Of a stretch of DNA of 64,000 bases, positions 31,650-39,753 are shown one piece after another. The DNA is from JBQTKD01 sp052389435 (lineage in GTDB: Bacteria; Actinomycetota; Actinomycetes; Sporichthyales; Sporichthyaceae). The notes beneath the pieces were generated by a model. That model saw only the letters and a program-made list of their open reading frames with translations, did not search any database and was not told where the DNA came from. The stretch is from contig JBQTIB010000106.1 of NCBI GenBank assembly GCA_052389435.1, forward strand, positions 1 through 64,000. The letters are read 5' to 3'. The translations under genes were made by a program, and so were the position numbers. Position 1 is the first letter of the stretch. Each line of letters opens with the position of its first letter.

Positions 31650-32909
31650 ATGGACAGCGAGAAGTGCCCGTTTACCGCGGCGTCGCCGGAGATCCAGACC
31701 GACTTCGACGTGCACGATCCGGCGATCGTCGACGACATCTTCGACCGGTACGCGGACCTGCGCGAACGCTGCCCCGTCGCGCACTCCAGCAAGTACGGCG
31801 GCCACTGGGTCGCCACCTCCTTCGACGACGTCTCCGACATCCTCCGGGACCCGGCGATCTTCTCCAGCGAGTGCGTGAACATCCCGCCGACCATCGGCCA
31901 GGACGGCCCGATGATCCCGCTCGAGGTCGACCCACCCGACCACACCGAGTACCGCAAACTCATGACCCCGCTGTTCTCCCCGACTCGCATGCGGGCCCTG
32001 GAGCCCAAGATTCGCGAACTCGTCGTCGAACTGCTCGACAACATCGGCGACGCGACCGAGGTCGAGTTCATCGACGCCTTCGCGAAGGAACTGCCCACCC
32101 GGGTCTTTCTCGCCCTGATGGGCTGGTCCTACGACGACGCCGATCGCCTGAACGACTGGACCGACCGGATCGTGCTCGGCCTGCCCGGCGCCAGCGAGGA
32201 GGACTCCACCGCCTATCGCATGGAGGCGGCCCTCGAGGTCTACGCCCACTTCGCCGAGATGATCGACGAACGCTTCGAGAAGCGCGAGGACCCCAACCAC
32301 GCGCGGCCGACGGACCCCGACGTCGACGACATCACCGACGTCCTGGTCAACGGCACCTTCGCCGGTCGCGAGCTCACCCAGTTCGAGATGCTCAACATCC
32401 TGTTCCTGATGATGGTCGGCGGTCTGCACACCGTGCAGGGCCAGATCGCGCACAGCGTCATCTACCTCGCCGAGCACCCGGCCCACCGCAAGGAGCTCGT
32501 CGAGCGCCCCGAGCTCATCCCCGACGCCGTCGAGGAACTGCTCCGCTACGAATCGGCCATCGCGCCCGCCCGGGTGGTGAAGTCCGACGTGGTCGTCGGC
32601 GGCGTGCAACTCAAAGCCGGAGACCGCATCCTCATCCCGCTCGGGGCGGCCAACCGGGACCCGGCGAAGTTCGACCGCCCCGACGAGGTCGACTTCACCC
32701 GCGAATCGAATCCGCACCTGGCCTTCGGCGGCGGCCGCCACCGGTGCATCGGCGCGCACCTCGCGCGCCTCGAGCTGGCGATCGCGTTCGAGGAACTGCA
32801 CCGCCGGTTCCCGAACTACCGCCTGAACCCCGATTCGCCGCCGGTCAAGCACGTCAGCCAGGTCCGCGGCGTCGTCAGCCTTCCGCTGCTTCTCAACCAG
32901 TCCATCTGA
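31650..32909 (+). CDS. Cytochrome P450
   Basis: A 419-residue soluble bacterial P450. The haem-binding loop is FGGGRHRCIGAHLARLE with Cys366, and the K-helix ExxR is EELLR. The I-helix oxygen-activation motif, usually AGxDT, reads GGLHT with His260 at the acidic position, which could change proton delivery or redox partner needs. Substrate unknown; the operon context suggests hydroxylation of a hydrophobic CoA-pathway substrate. The start lies two bases after the dehydrogenase stop, with GGAG in front. Confidence 0.95.
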   Translation: MDSEKCPFTAASPEIQTDFDVHDPAIVDDIFDRYADLRERCPVAHSSKYGGHWVATSFDDVSDILRDPAIFSSECVNIPPTIGQDGPMIPLEVDPPDHTEYRKLMTPLFSPTRMRALEPKIRELVVELLDNIGDATEVEFIDAFAKELPTRVFLALMGWSYDDADRLNDWTDRIVLGLPGASEEDSTAYRMEAALEVYAHFAEMIDERFEKREDPNHARPTDPDVDDITDVLVNGTFAGRELTQFEMLNILFLMMVGGLHTVQGQIAHSVIYLAEHPAHRKELVERPELIPDAVEELLRYESAIAPARVVKSDVVVGGVQLKAGDRILIPLGAANRDPAKFDRPDEVDFTRESNPHLAFGGGRHRCIGAHLARLELAIAFEELHRRFPNYRLNPDSPPVKHVSQVRGVVSLPLLLNQSI

Positions 32910-32935
32910 GCCCCCGTCACCAGGAGAGCGCCGCT

Positions 32936-33325
32936 ATGACCGTCAAGCTTGGGACCGTCGAGTTCTACCAGGCGATGGCCGACCAGTTGAACAACGACCC
33001 GGAATGGCAGGAGAAGGGCAAGAACCTCTCCTACGTCATGGTCTACAACTACGAGGCCCCGATCGAGGGCTCGTTCTACTGCCGGTTCGAATCCGGCAAG
33101 GTCACCGAGGTCCGCGAAGCCGAGGCGGCGGACTCGGAGTCCGCGGACTTCGTCATCACCGGCTCCTCGGACACCTGGCGTGGCGTGTTCACCAAGCAGA
33201 TCAACCCGACCGTCGCCCTGACGCGAGGTCAGCTCCGCGTGCGCGGCAAAATGTCGGTGCTGCTGAAGAACATGTCCGCCTTCCAGCACGTCATCGTCGC
33301 GATGACCCGCGTCGACTTCGAGTAG
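32936..33325 (+). CDS. SCP2-like sterol/lipid carrier protein
   Basis: A 129-residue protein with the SCP2-type pattern: beta-strands (YVMVYNYEAPIEGSFYCRFE) followed by ADFVITGSSDTWRGVF and LRVRGKMSVLLKNM near the end. SCP2 domains bind lipids, sterols or acyl-CoAs in a hydrophobic tunnel. CAGGAGAG precedes ATG 32936. Its place between P450 and CoA-transferase genes suggests that it carries the hydrophobic substrate between enzymes. Confidence 0.82.
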   Translation: MTVKLGTVEFYQAMADQLNNDPEWQEKGKNLSYVMVYNYEAPIEGSFYCRFESGKVTEVREAEAADSESADFVITGSSDTWRGVFTKQINPTVALTRGQLRVRGKMSVLLKNMSAFQHVIVAMTRVDFE

Positions 33326-33329
33326 GCGC

Positions 33330-34811
33330 ATGCTCACCGAGCAACTCCTGGCGGCGGTCGGCAGCCCGCTGACCCACGACGAGGGCATCGACCTGCCGGC
33401 CGAGCTCGATCGCGTGCTCGCCGACGTCGGGCTCAAGGCGGGGGACACCGGCGGCGCGATCTCCTTCGTCGGCGCCGACCCGGTCGTGCCCGGGGTGGTC
33501 GCCACCGGCTCGGCCGCCGCGCTCGGCCTCGTCGCGAAGTCCGCCGCGATCGCCGCCCTGTGGCAGGCCCGCGGCGGGCGTGGCCAGGACATCGAGATGG
33601 ACGTCCGCGTCGCCCCGCACCGGCTCTGCCCGTTCTACGAGGGCAGGTGGGAACTGCTCAACGGTTTCCCGCAGGGCAACGACTTCGACCGCCTGTCCGC
33701 GCTCATGTACTGGAACTTCTTCCGCACGCGAGACGGTCGGTGGGTGCTGCCGCAGGCGCACTACCCGAAGCAGCGCCTGGGCGCGCTCAAGCTGCTCGGC
33801 ACCTACGACGACAAGGCCGCGGTTGCCGCCGCGGTCGCGAAGTGGGACGCCGCCGACCTCGAGGCCGCGGGCGCCGAGGCCGGCGTGGTCATGCCGATGC
33901 TGCGCACCACGGTCGAGTTCGTCGCCGAGCAGCACTACCGCGAGGTCTTCGAAGGCTCCCCGCTGATCGAGCTGGAGAAGATCGGCGAGTCCGACCCCGA
34001 ACCCTTCGCGTCCGGCGCGCTGCAGCCGCTCGACGGCATCAGGGCGCTCGGCCTGGCGCACGTCATCGCAGGCGGCGGCATCGGCCGGACGCTCGCGCTG
34101 CACGGCGCCGACGCCCTGAACGTGTGGGCGCCGATGGCCTACGAGGCCATGACCCCGTTCCACACCGCCCAGTACGGCGTGCGCACCACGCGCGTGGACT
34201 ACGAAAAGCCCGACGGCGCTGCACTGCTCCAGTCGCTGGCCGCGAGCGGCGACGTCTTCTACAGCAACCGGCGCCCGCGCCTGCTGGAACGTCTTGGGCT
34301 GACGGCCCCTCAGTTGGCCGAGCGGCGCCCGGGAATCGTGCACGCGACCGTCACCCTGCACGGGGAGCGGGGTCCCTGGGCCGGGCGCGCCGGGTTCGAC
34401 CAGACCGCCGGGTCCATCGTCGGGATGATGCTGCTCGAAGGCAGCGCCGAGAAACCGCGGCTGCCGTTCGTCACCGTCGTGAACGACTGGATCGTGCCCT
34501 GGCTCGCGACCGCGGGGATCGTCGCGGCGCTGAACCGCCGCGCGATCGACGGCGGCAGCTACCGAGTCCACGTCTCGCTCACCCGCGTTGCCGCCTGGAT
34601 CCTCTCGCTCGGCATCTTCGACAAGGCCTACGCGCAGGAGATCGCCGGGACCGGCGAGCGCCATGCGTACCCGGATCCGGAGCTGTTGATCGGCGACGGC
34701 CCGCTCGGGCGCTACCAGGGCGTCACCGAACAGGTCCGCATGTCCGCCACCCCCGGCGAGTACCGCTTTGGTTTGCTGCCCATGGGGTCGGCCAAGCCCG
34801 AATGGCTCTAG
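33330..34811 (+). CDS. CaiB/BaiF-family CoA-transferase with a displaced N-terminal segment
   Basis: A 493-residue family III CoA-transferase. Residues about 45-120 (SFVGADPVVPGVVATGSAAA and following) look like part of a CaiB domain. A complete CaiB-like N-terminus (PLDGIRALGLAHVIAGGGIG) only begins near residue 233. The presumed catalytic Asp is D386 in VVNDWIVPW. The order resembles a permuted or two-part CaiB protein seen in actinobacterial degradation clusters. It would move CoA between a donor thioester and the pathway acid. The start is four bases after the SCP2 gene. Confidence 0.8.
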   Translation: MLTEQLLAAVGSPLTHDEGIDLPAELDRVLADVGLKAGDTGGAISFVGADPVVPGVVATGSAAALGLVAKSAAIAALWQARGGRGQDIEMDVRVAPHRLCPFYEGRWELLNGFPQGNDFDRLSALMYWNFFRTRDGRWVLPQAHYPKQRLGALKLLGTYDDKAAVAAAVAKWDAADLEAAGAEAGVVMPMLRTTVEFVAEQHYREVFEGSPLIELEKIGESDPEPFASGALQPLDGIRALGLAHVIAGGGIGRTLALHGADALNVWAPMAYEAMTPFHTAQYGVRTTRVDYEKPDGAALLQSLAASGDVFYSNRRPRLLERLGLTAPQLAERRPGIVHATVTLHGERGPWAGRAGFDQTAGSIVGMMLLEGSAEKPRLPFVTVVNDWIVPWLATAGIVAALNRRAIDGGSYRVHVSLTRVAAWILSLGIFDKAYAQEIAGTGERHAYPDPELLIGDGPLGRYQGVTEQVRMSATPGEYRFGLLPMGSAKPEWL

Positions 34812-34819
34812 GAGACTCG

Positions 34820-36592
34820 ATGTCCGCACGACCGATCCGGATCGGCAACTGCTCCGGCTTCTCCGGCGACCGCCGCACCGCCATCCGCGAGATCCTCGAC
34901 GGCGACCCGGTCGACGCGATCGTCGGGGACTACCTCGCCGAGGTCACCCTCGCGGGCATGGTCGGCCGTGCCGCCTCCGGCCGCGGCCGCGCGTGGTCGG
35001 AGGACTTCCTGACCCAGTTGAACGGCAACCTCGCCGAACTGTTGGACCGCGGCATCAAGGTCGTCGTCGACGCCGGCGCGTTCGATCCGGCCGGCCTGGC
35101 CGAGGAGGTCCGCAAGCTCGCGGCCGAGGTCGGCCGCACCGCGAACGTCGCGCACGTCGAAGGCGACAACGTCCTGGGCCGCCTCGACGAACTGATTGCC
35201 GCGGGCGAGAACTTCCCGAGCCTGGACACCGGGGAACCCCTGTCGGCCTGGGGTTTGACACCGAGCAGCGCGAACGCCTACCTCGGCGGCTGGGGCATCG
35301 CCGAAGCACTCGAGTCCGGCGCGGACGTGGTGATCTGCGGCCGCGTCACCGACGCCTCCCTGGTCGTCGGCACCGCCGCCTGGTGGCACGGTTGGGGCAC
35401 CGGAGACTGGGACGCGCTCGCCGGCGCCGTTGTCGCCGGGCACGTCATCGAATGCGGGCCGCAGGCCACCGGTGGCAACTTCTCCGGGTTCGCAAGCGTC
35501 CCCGGGATGCTCCACCCGGGGTTCCCGATCGCCGAGGTCTTCGCCGACGGATCCTCCGTCATCACCAAGCACGCCAACGCCGGCGGCACGGTCACCACCG
35601 ACACCGTCACCGCCCAGCTGCTCTACGAGATCCAGGGCCCGATCTACCTCAACCCCGACGTCACCGTCGACCTGCGCCCCGTGCGCGTCGAGGCCGACGG
35701 CCCGGACCGGGTGCGGGTGAGCGGCGCCGCCGGTTCGGCTCCGTCGCCCACGACCAAGGTCGCGTTCACCGCCGTCGCCGGGTTCGAGAACTCCATCGAG
35801 GCCTACCTCTGCGGGCTCGACATCGACGCCAAGGCCGACCTCGTGGTCTCGCAGACCAAGCTCGCGCTCGCCGCCTCCGGCATCTCCTTCCACCGCATCG
35901 ACCGGATCGGCTCCGCCGCGGAAGACCCGGCCACGATGGAGGCCGCCACCGTCACGCTCCGGATCGTCGGACGCGCGCCGGACGCCGAATCCCTCATGCC
36001 GGGAAGGTTTTTCGGGCCCATGGCCTCCGGAATCCTCGGCAGCATCCCGGGTTTCCACTGCGACTCCCACAACCTGCGCTTCACCCGCCCCACCCCGGTC
36101 GTCGAGTACTGGCCCGGCGTGATGGCGATGGCCGCACTGGTCCACGAGGCGGTGCTCGACGACGGCACGCGGGTCCTCGCCCCGGAGCCGCCGCACCGCG
36201 CGATCCCGCCGACGGTCCCGGACGACCCCGCGCCGCCGGCCGCCGCCGCGGGCCCGACCGTCCGCACCGCGCTCGGCCGCATCGCCCACGCGCGGTCGGG
36301 AGACAAGGGCGGCAACAGCAACGTCGGCATCTGGGTCACGCCCGACGCGTTCGAATGGCTGCGCGGCGAGCTGACCGTCGATCGGTTCCGCCGGCTGTTC
36401 ACCGAGAGCGCCGACCTGCGCGTGACCCGGCACGAGTTCCCGCACCTAGGCGCCGTGCACTTCGTCGTCCACGGCAACCTCGGCACCGGCGCCTCCAGCA
36501 ACGGCCGGCTCGATGCCCTCGGCAAATCGGTCGGGGAGTACCTGAGGGCCCGTCACCTCGACGTCCCGGTCGCGCTGCTGGAGCACGCGTGA
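34820..36592 (+). CDS. AtuA-like (DUF1446) acyclic-terpene-utilisation family protein
   Basis: A 590-residue protein. The large N-terminal part (GNCSGFSGDRRTAIREIL, GDYLAEVTLAGM, CGRVTDASLVVG, GPQATGGNFSGF) matches the AtuA/DUF1446 family. A smaller C-terminal domain (about 480-585, IAHARSGDKGGNSNVGIW) is the AtuA-like ferredoxin-fold domain, here fused. AtuA is required for citronellol/geraniol breakdown in Pseudomonas, but its reaction is not established. GGAG precedes ATG 34820. It hints at an isoprenoid or branched alicyclic substrate. Confidence 0.85.
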   Translation: MSARPIRIGNCSGFSGDRRTAIREILDGDPVDAIVGDYLAEVTLAGMVGRAASGRGRAWSEDFLTQLNGNLAELLDRGIKVVVDAGAFDPAGLAEEVRKLAAEVGRTANVAHVEGDNVLGRLDELIAAGENFPSLDTGEPLSAWGLTPSSANAYLGGWGIAEALESGADVVICGRVTDASLVVGTAAWWHGWGTGDWDALAGAVVAGHVIECGPQATGGNFSGFASVPGMLHPGFPIAEVFADGSSVITKHANAGGTVTTDTVTAQLLYEIQGPIYLNPDVTVDLRPVRVEADGPDRVRVSGAAGSAPSPTTKVAFTAVAGFENSIEAYLCGLDIDAKADLVVSQTKLALAASGISFHRIDRIGSAAEDPATMEAATVTLRIVGRAPDAESLMPGRFFGPMASGILGSIPGFHCDSHNLRFTRPTPVVEYWPGVMAMAALVHEAVLDDGTRVLAPEPPHRAIPPTVPDDPAPPAAAAGPTVRTALGRIAHARSGDKGGNSNVGIWVTPDAFEWLRGELTVDRFRRLFTESADLRVTRHEFPHLGAVHFVVHGNLGTGASSNGRLDALGKSVGEYLRARHLDVPVALLEHA

Positions 36593-37023
36593 GCACCCCG
36601 GCCGGCCCGCGGTTCGGTACCGAGGGGCCCACGGCCGACCTCGCGGACCTGCCGTTCTGGGAGGGGCTGCGCGCCGGCGAACTGCGCGTGCAGCACTGCG
36701 CGTGCGACGCGTGGATCTTCCCCGCCCGTCGGATGTGCCCCGCCTGCCACGCGACCGACCCCGCGTTCGAGGCCGTCGCGCTCGAGGGCGTCGTCTACTC
36801 CTGGACCCGCACCCGCCAGGCGTTCGCGCCCGGCGCCGTCGACCACCTGCCCTACGTCGTGCTTCTCGTCGAACTTCCGCAGGCCGGCGGCCGGCGCATC
36901 CTCGGCCTGCGCGTCGGCGGGGACGTCCTCGACGACCCGGTGATCGGCACGCGCGTGCGCGGCGAGATCGAACCTGCACCGGACGCCGACGGTTGGCCGC
37001 TCCTGCGCTGGGCGGCCGCATGA
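36589..37023 (+). CDS. DUF35 OB-fold, zinc-ribbon acyl-CoA-associated protein
   Basis: A 144-residue protein with an N-terminal rubredoxin-like zinc ribbon (CACDAW, CPAC) and an OB-fold (GVVYSWTRTRQAF, PYVVLLVELPQ). DUF35 proteins pair with thiolase-like proteins; in steroid side-chain degradation the ChsH2 DUF35 domain and Ltp2 form an aldolase. The gene starts at GTG 36589 inside the AtuA-like stop (GTGA) and ends inside the start of the thiolase-like gene (ATGA), so the proteins are probably made in equal amounts. Confidence 0.88.
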   Translation: MSTPAGPRFGTEGPTADLADLPFWEGLRAGELRVQHCACDAWIFPARRMCPACHATDPAFEAVALEGVVYSWTRTRQAFAPGAVDHLPYVVLLVELPQAGGRRILGLRVGGDVLDDPVIGTRVRGEIEPAPDADGWPLLRWAAA

Positions 37024-38186
37024 GATCGCTCCGGGGTCAGGTCGCGATCGTCGGCGTCGGCGAGACCGGCTACCTCAAGCGTGGCAGCGACGAGACCGGG
37101 CCGTTGACGCTCACCGCCCGCGCCGTCCTGGCCGCCTGCGCCGACGCCGGCATGGATCCACGCGAGGTCGACGGCTTCGCCTCCTACGCCGACGACGCCA
37201 CCTCCGGCTCGCACCTGGCGACTGCGCTCGGCGTGCGGGAGCTGCGCTGGTCGAGCATGGTCTCCGGCGGGGGAGGCGGCGGCAGCGCCGCGGCCGTCCT
37301 GCAGGCCGCCGCGGCGATCGCATCCGGGCAGGCCGACTGCGTCGCCGTCTACCGGGGCCTCAGCCAGCAGGCCGAAGGGCGGCAGCCCTACGTGCGCGGA
37401 CACCTCTCCGCGCACTACACCGCGCACGGCATCCTCACCCCGGTCCAGGTCTGCGCGCTGCGGATCCAGCGGATGCTCGAGGTCGACAAGGTCCCGGCCT
37501 CCGCCCTCGAAGCGCTGGCCCTGGTGAGCTACCTGCACGCGCAGCGCAACCCGCGCGCGGTCGCGTACGGAACCCCGCTGGACGCGGAGTCCTACCGCAC
37601 CTCTCGGCTCATCTCCGACCCGCTGCGCCTGTTCGACTGTTCGCGGGAGAACGACGGCGCCGCGGCACTGCTCCTCGTCCCGGCCGAGCGTGCCGGGGAG
37701 TACGCCGGCCGGCCCGCCTACCTGCTCGGCGGAGTGGCGGGCTCGGCCCGCGGGTGGGGCGAACTCACGGACAACGAGGACGACTACACCTCCGCCGGGT
37801 TCTCGCCCCCGCTGGTGGAGCGGCTGTGGGAGTCGGCGGGCGTCGGGCCCCGGGACGTCGACGTCGTGCAGGCCTACGAGAACTTCAGCGGCTCGGCCGT
37901 CGCCGCTCTGATCGACCTTGGCCTGGTCCCGCCGGGCCCTGCCGCCGCCGACGTGCTGAACGTCGAGAACCTCAGCGCCCCGAGCGGCGGCCTGCCGCTC
38001 AACACGGCCGGCGGCAACCTCGCCGAGGGCTTCGTCCACGGCATCGGCATGACGGTGGAGGCGGTCCGTCAGCTCCGTGGCGGGTCCCCGAATCCGGTAC
38101 CCGGAGCCGAGGTGTCGCTGCTGATCGGCGGCCCGATGGCGCCACTGGTCAGCGCCCTGGTGCTCGGGTCTGCGGCAACCCGCTAG
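37020..38186 (+). CDS. Thiolase-like lipid-transfer protein, probable aldolase subunit (Ltp2-like)
   Basis: A 388-residue thiolase-fold protein of the SCP-x/Ltp type. The position where thiolases have the nucleophilic Cys is glycine-rich (VSGGGGGGSAAAVL), so it cannot be a normal thiolase. The C-terminal GGLPLNTAGGNLAEGFVHG segment is typical of Ltp proteins. With the coupled DUF35 gene it resembles the Ltp2-ChsH2 retro-aldolase of steroid side-chain degradation. A beta-hydroxyacyl-CoA aldol cleavage is therefore proposed (inference). It is last in the operon begun by the aldehyde dehydrogenase. Confidence 0.85.
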   Translation: MRSLRGQVAIVGVGETGYLKRGSDETGPLTLTARAVLAACADAGMDPREVDGFASYADDATSGSHLATALGVRELRWSSMVSGGGGGGSAAAVLQAAAAIASGQADCVAVYRGLSQQAEGRQPYVRGHLSAHYTAHGILTPVQVCALRIQRMLEVDKVPASALEALALVSYLHAQRNPRAVAYGTPLDAESYRTSRLISDPLRLFDCSRENDGAAALLLVPAERAGEYAGRPAYLLGGVAGSARGWGELTDNEDDYTSAGFSPPLVERLWESAGVGPRDVDVVQAYENFSGSAVAALIDLGLVPPGPAAADVLNVENLSAPSGGLPLNTAGGNLAEGFVHGIGMTVEAVRQLRGGSPNPVPGAEVSLLIGGPMAPLVSALVLGSAATR

Positions 38187-38193
38187 GTCCGCG

Positions 38194-38628
38194 TCACGCG
38201 ATCAGGCGATCGAGTGCCCCGACCGGGTCGAGGCGTTCGAGTCCGGGGACCGCATCGAACCCACGATCTGGCGACACGATGAACGGAACGTCGCGCCGGA
38301 CGGCGGTCGCGGCGTGGACCGCGTCGCGCATGCCCAACTCGGGATGCTCGGCTACGAGGGCCAACGCCTTCGCCAAGTCGGCCTCGCCGAACTCGTGGTT
38401 GCGGAACAACGCCGCCACGTCCCGGGCGTCGTCGCGGACGGTGGCTCGATCGACGCCTCGACGGATCAGGATGTGCGCGTACTCCTGGACCACCTCGACG
38501 CTGCCCTCGCCACGGATCAGTCCGGTTCGTGCGGCTTCGACGAGATCGCGGCACGGTTGCCGGTAGGGGTGCTCGGTGCCGCGGGCATAGATGAAGATCG
38601 CAGTGTCGAAGGCGAAACGGACGCTCAC
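38194..38628 (-). CDS. PIN-domain toxin (VapC-like)
   Basis: A 144-residue PIN-domain protein, predicted Mg-dependent RNase toxin. The acidic residues are visible in FAFDTAIFIYA, VEVVQEY, GMRDAVHA and VSPDRGFD. GTG 38628 overlaps the stop of the upstream ribbon-helix-helix antitoxin gene (GTGA). It is convergent to the thiolase-like gene, 7 bases away. Confidence 0.87.
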   Translation of the reverse strand: MSVRFAFDTAIFIYARGTEHPYRQPCRDLVEAARTGLIRGEGSVEVVQEYAHILIRRGVDRATVRDDARDVAALFRNHEFGEADLAKALALVAEHPELGMRDAVHAATAVRRDVPFIVSPDRGFDAVPGLERLDPVGALDRLIA

Positions 38629-38876
38629 CGTCCGGGCTCGTACATCGACTCGATCTCGCCCTCCAAGGCTTCCCAATCCTCGACCGCGATGGGTGGGGCC
38701 TCCAGCAGTCGCCGACCCGCCTCTGCCCGCGGGACCGGCTGTGCGGGGAACGCGGTGTCGACGGCCTCTCGGATCAACGTGGCGACGGAGATCTGCCTCG
38801 CTCGAGCCATCCGCTCAAGCCGTTGATACCGGTCCTCGTCGAGAAGGATCTGGAGGCGACGGGTCAAAATTGCCAT
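38625..38876 (-). CDS. Ribbon-helix-helix antitoxin (VapB/CopG-like)
   Basis: An 83-residue protein. The N-terminal ribbon (LTRRLQILLDEDRYQRLE) and helices ARARQISVATLIREAV are typical of CopG/VapB antitoxins; the acidic C-terminal tail would bind the toxin. ATG 38876 is given; ATG 38882 is two codons upstream. Autoregulation is probable through the ACACAT/ATGTGT repeat at its start. Confidence 0.87.
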   Translation of the reverse strand: MAILTRRLQILLDEDRYQRLERMARARQISVATLIREAVDTAFPAQPVPRAEAGRRLLEAPPIAVEDWEALEGEIESMYEPGR

Positions 38877-38877
38877 A

Positions 38878-38897
38878 CACATACATCAGCATGTGTG
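38878..38897. promoter_or_regulatory. Inverted repeat at the VapB-like promoter
   Basis: ACACAT-N8-ATGTGT directly upstream of the antitoxin start, a likely antitoxin/toxin-complex operator. Confidence 0.5.
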
Positions 38898-38968
38898 TGT
38901 CCCGATGTCCAGGGAGTTCCCTCGGTGCCCTGGTTCTCAGGAGCGCCGCGTGACGGTAGACCCGGGGT

Positions 38969-39361
38969 TCACCAGAGCAGCGCGAGACCCGACAGCGCCG
39001 CGAAGGCGCTGTCGCGCGTCACCAGCGTGGCCTGGGCGACCAGCGACTGCGCCGCCAGCATCCGATCGAACGGATCCGCGTGCGCCCAGCCCAGCGAGCC
39101 CGAGCGGATTGCGTCGGCGCTGGAGATGGGGTGTTGCGCGGCGCCGAGCCGTGCGCAGAGCGCGTCGTGCCGTGCCAGCAGTGTCTCGGCCTCCGGCCAC
39201 TTCCCGGCTCGGTGTTTGAGGGCCATCTCCCACGCGGACGCCGCGGAGACGAGCAGGGTGTTGGACCGGTCCGAGATCGCCTCGCGGGCCCCGTCCGACA
39301 GTTGGTCCGGCGCGGTCACCGCCCAGACGTAGGCGTGCGTGTCCAACAGCAGGAGGGTCAC
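38969..39361 (-). CDS. Second PIN-domain toxin (VapC-like)
   Basis: A 130-residue PIN protein with LLLDTHAYVWAV, a Glu in SAASAWEMALKH, HADPFDRMLAAQSL and VTRDSAF, the conserved acidic pattern of the 'LLDTHxxLW' VapC subgroup. GTG 39361 overlaps the stop of its Phd-type antitoxin gene (GTGA). It is not closely similar to the neighbouring toxin, so the modules were probably acquired separately. Confidence 0.92.
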   Translation of the reverse strand: MTLLLLDTHAYVWAVTAPDQLSDGAREAISDRSNTLLVSAASAWEMALKHRAGKWPEAETLLARHDALCARLGAAQHPISSADAIRSGSLGWAHADPFDRMLAAQSLVAQATLVTRDSAFAALSGLALLW

Positions 39362-39579
39362 GGCCAGATCAGCAGATCGTCGTCGTCGAGCACGTCGAAA
39401 CGCTCGACGGGCATCGCCATCGGAAGGAAGCCCAACTCGCGTTGCGCGGGAGGACGCACGGGAACCAGGCGCACCAGGGGTGTTCCCGCGCGCGCGACGA
39501 CGACCTCTTCGCCCGCGATCGCCGCTTCCAACAGGCGCGACAACTGCGCCTTCGCCTCGGCGACGTTGTAGATGGTCAT
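39358..39579 (-). CDS. Phd/YefM-type antitoxin
   Basis: A 73-residue antitoxin. MTIYNVAEAKAQLSRLLEAA and GEEVVVARAGTPLVRLVPV are the Phd/YefM DNA-binding half, and the acidic tail (ERFDVLDDDDLL) is the toxin-binding part. ATG 39579 matches the family start; a longer frame upstream has no family similarity. Confidence 0.92.
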   Translation of the reverse strand: MTIYNVAEAKAQLSRLLEAAIAGEEVVVARAGTPLVRLVPVRPPAQRELGFLPMAMPVERFDVLDDDDLLIWP

Positions 39580-39700
39580 GGTGGTCAGACTAACAAGACC
39601 ACCCGAGGTGGGCAGCCAGTTGGTGCGGGTGGGGCACGCGGTCCGACAAACCGGTGCTCTTGGGCACATACGGGTGTTGACACGCTCACATCCGGCCTAC

Positions 39701-39719
39701 AGACTAAAGGCTGTAGGTT
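39701..39719. promoter_or_regulatory. 19-bp operator site D
   Basis: AGACTA-AAGGCTG-TAGGTT, inside a larger CCTACAG/CTGTAGG palindrome (39696-39717). A TTGACA lies at 39677-39682 but its spacing to TAGGTT is too long for a direct pair. It lies 34 bases upstream of the alcohol dehydrogenase, the first gene of a long same-strand run. Confidence 0.75.
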
Positions 39720-39753
39720 TCGCCGTCGCAACGATGCGTGGGAGGACCGAAGA

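Noticed and set aside
36589..38186. Conventional beta-ketothiolase assignment for the thiolase-like gene
   Set aside because: The nucleophilic Cys is absent (glycine run) and the partner DUF35 gene fits an Ltp-type aldolase better.
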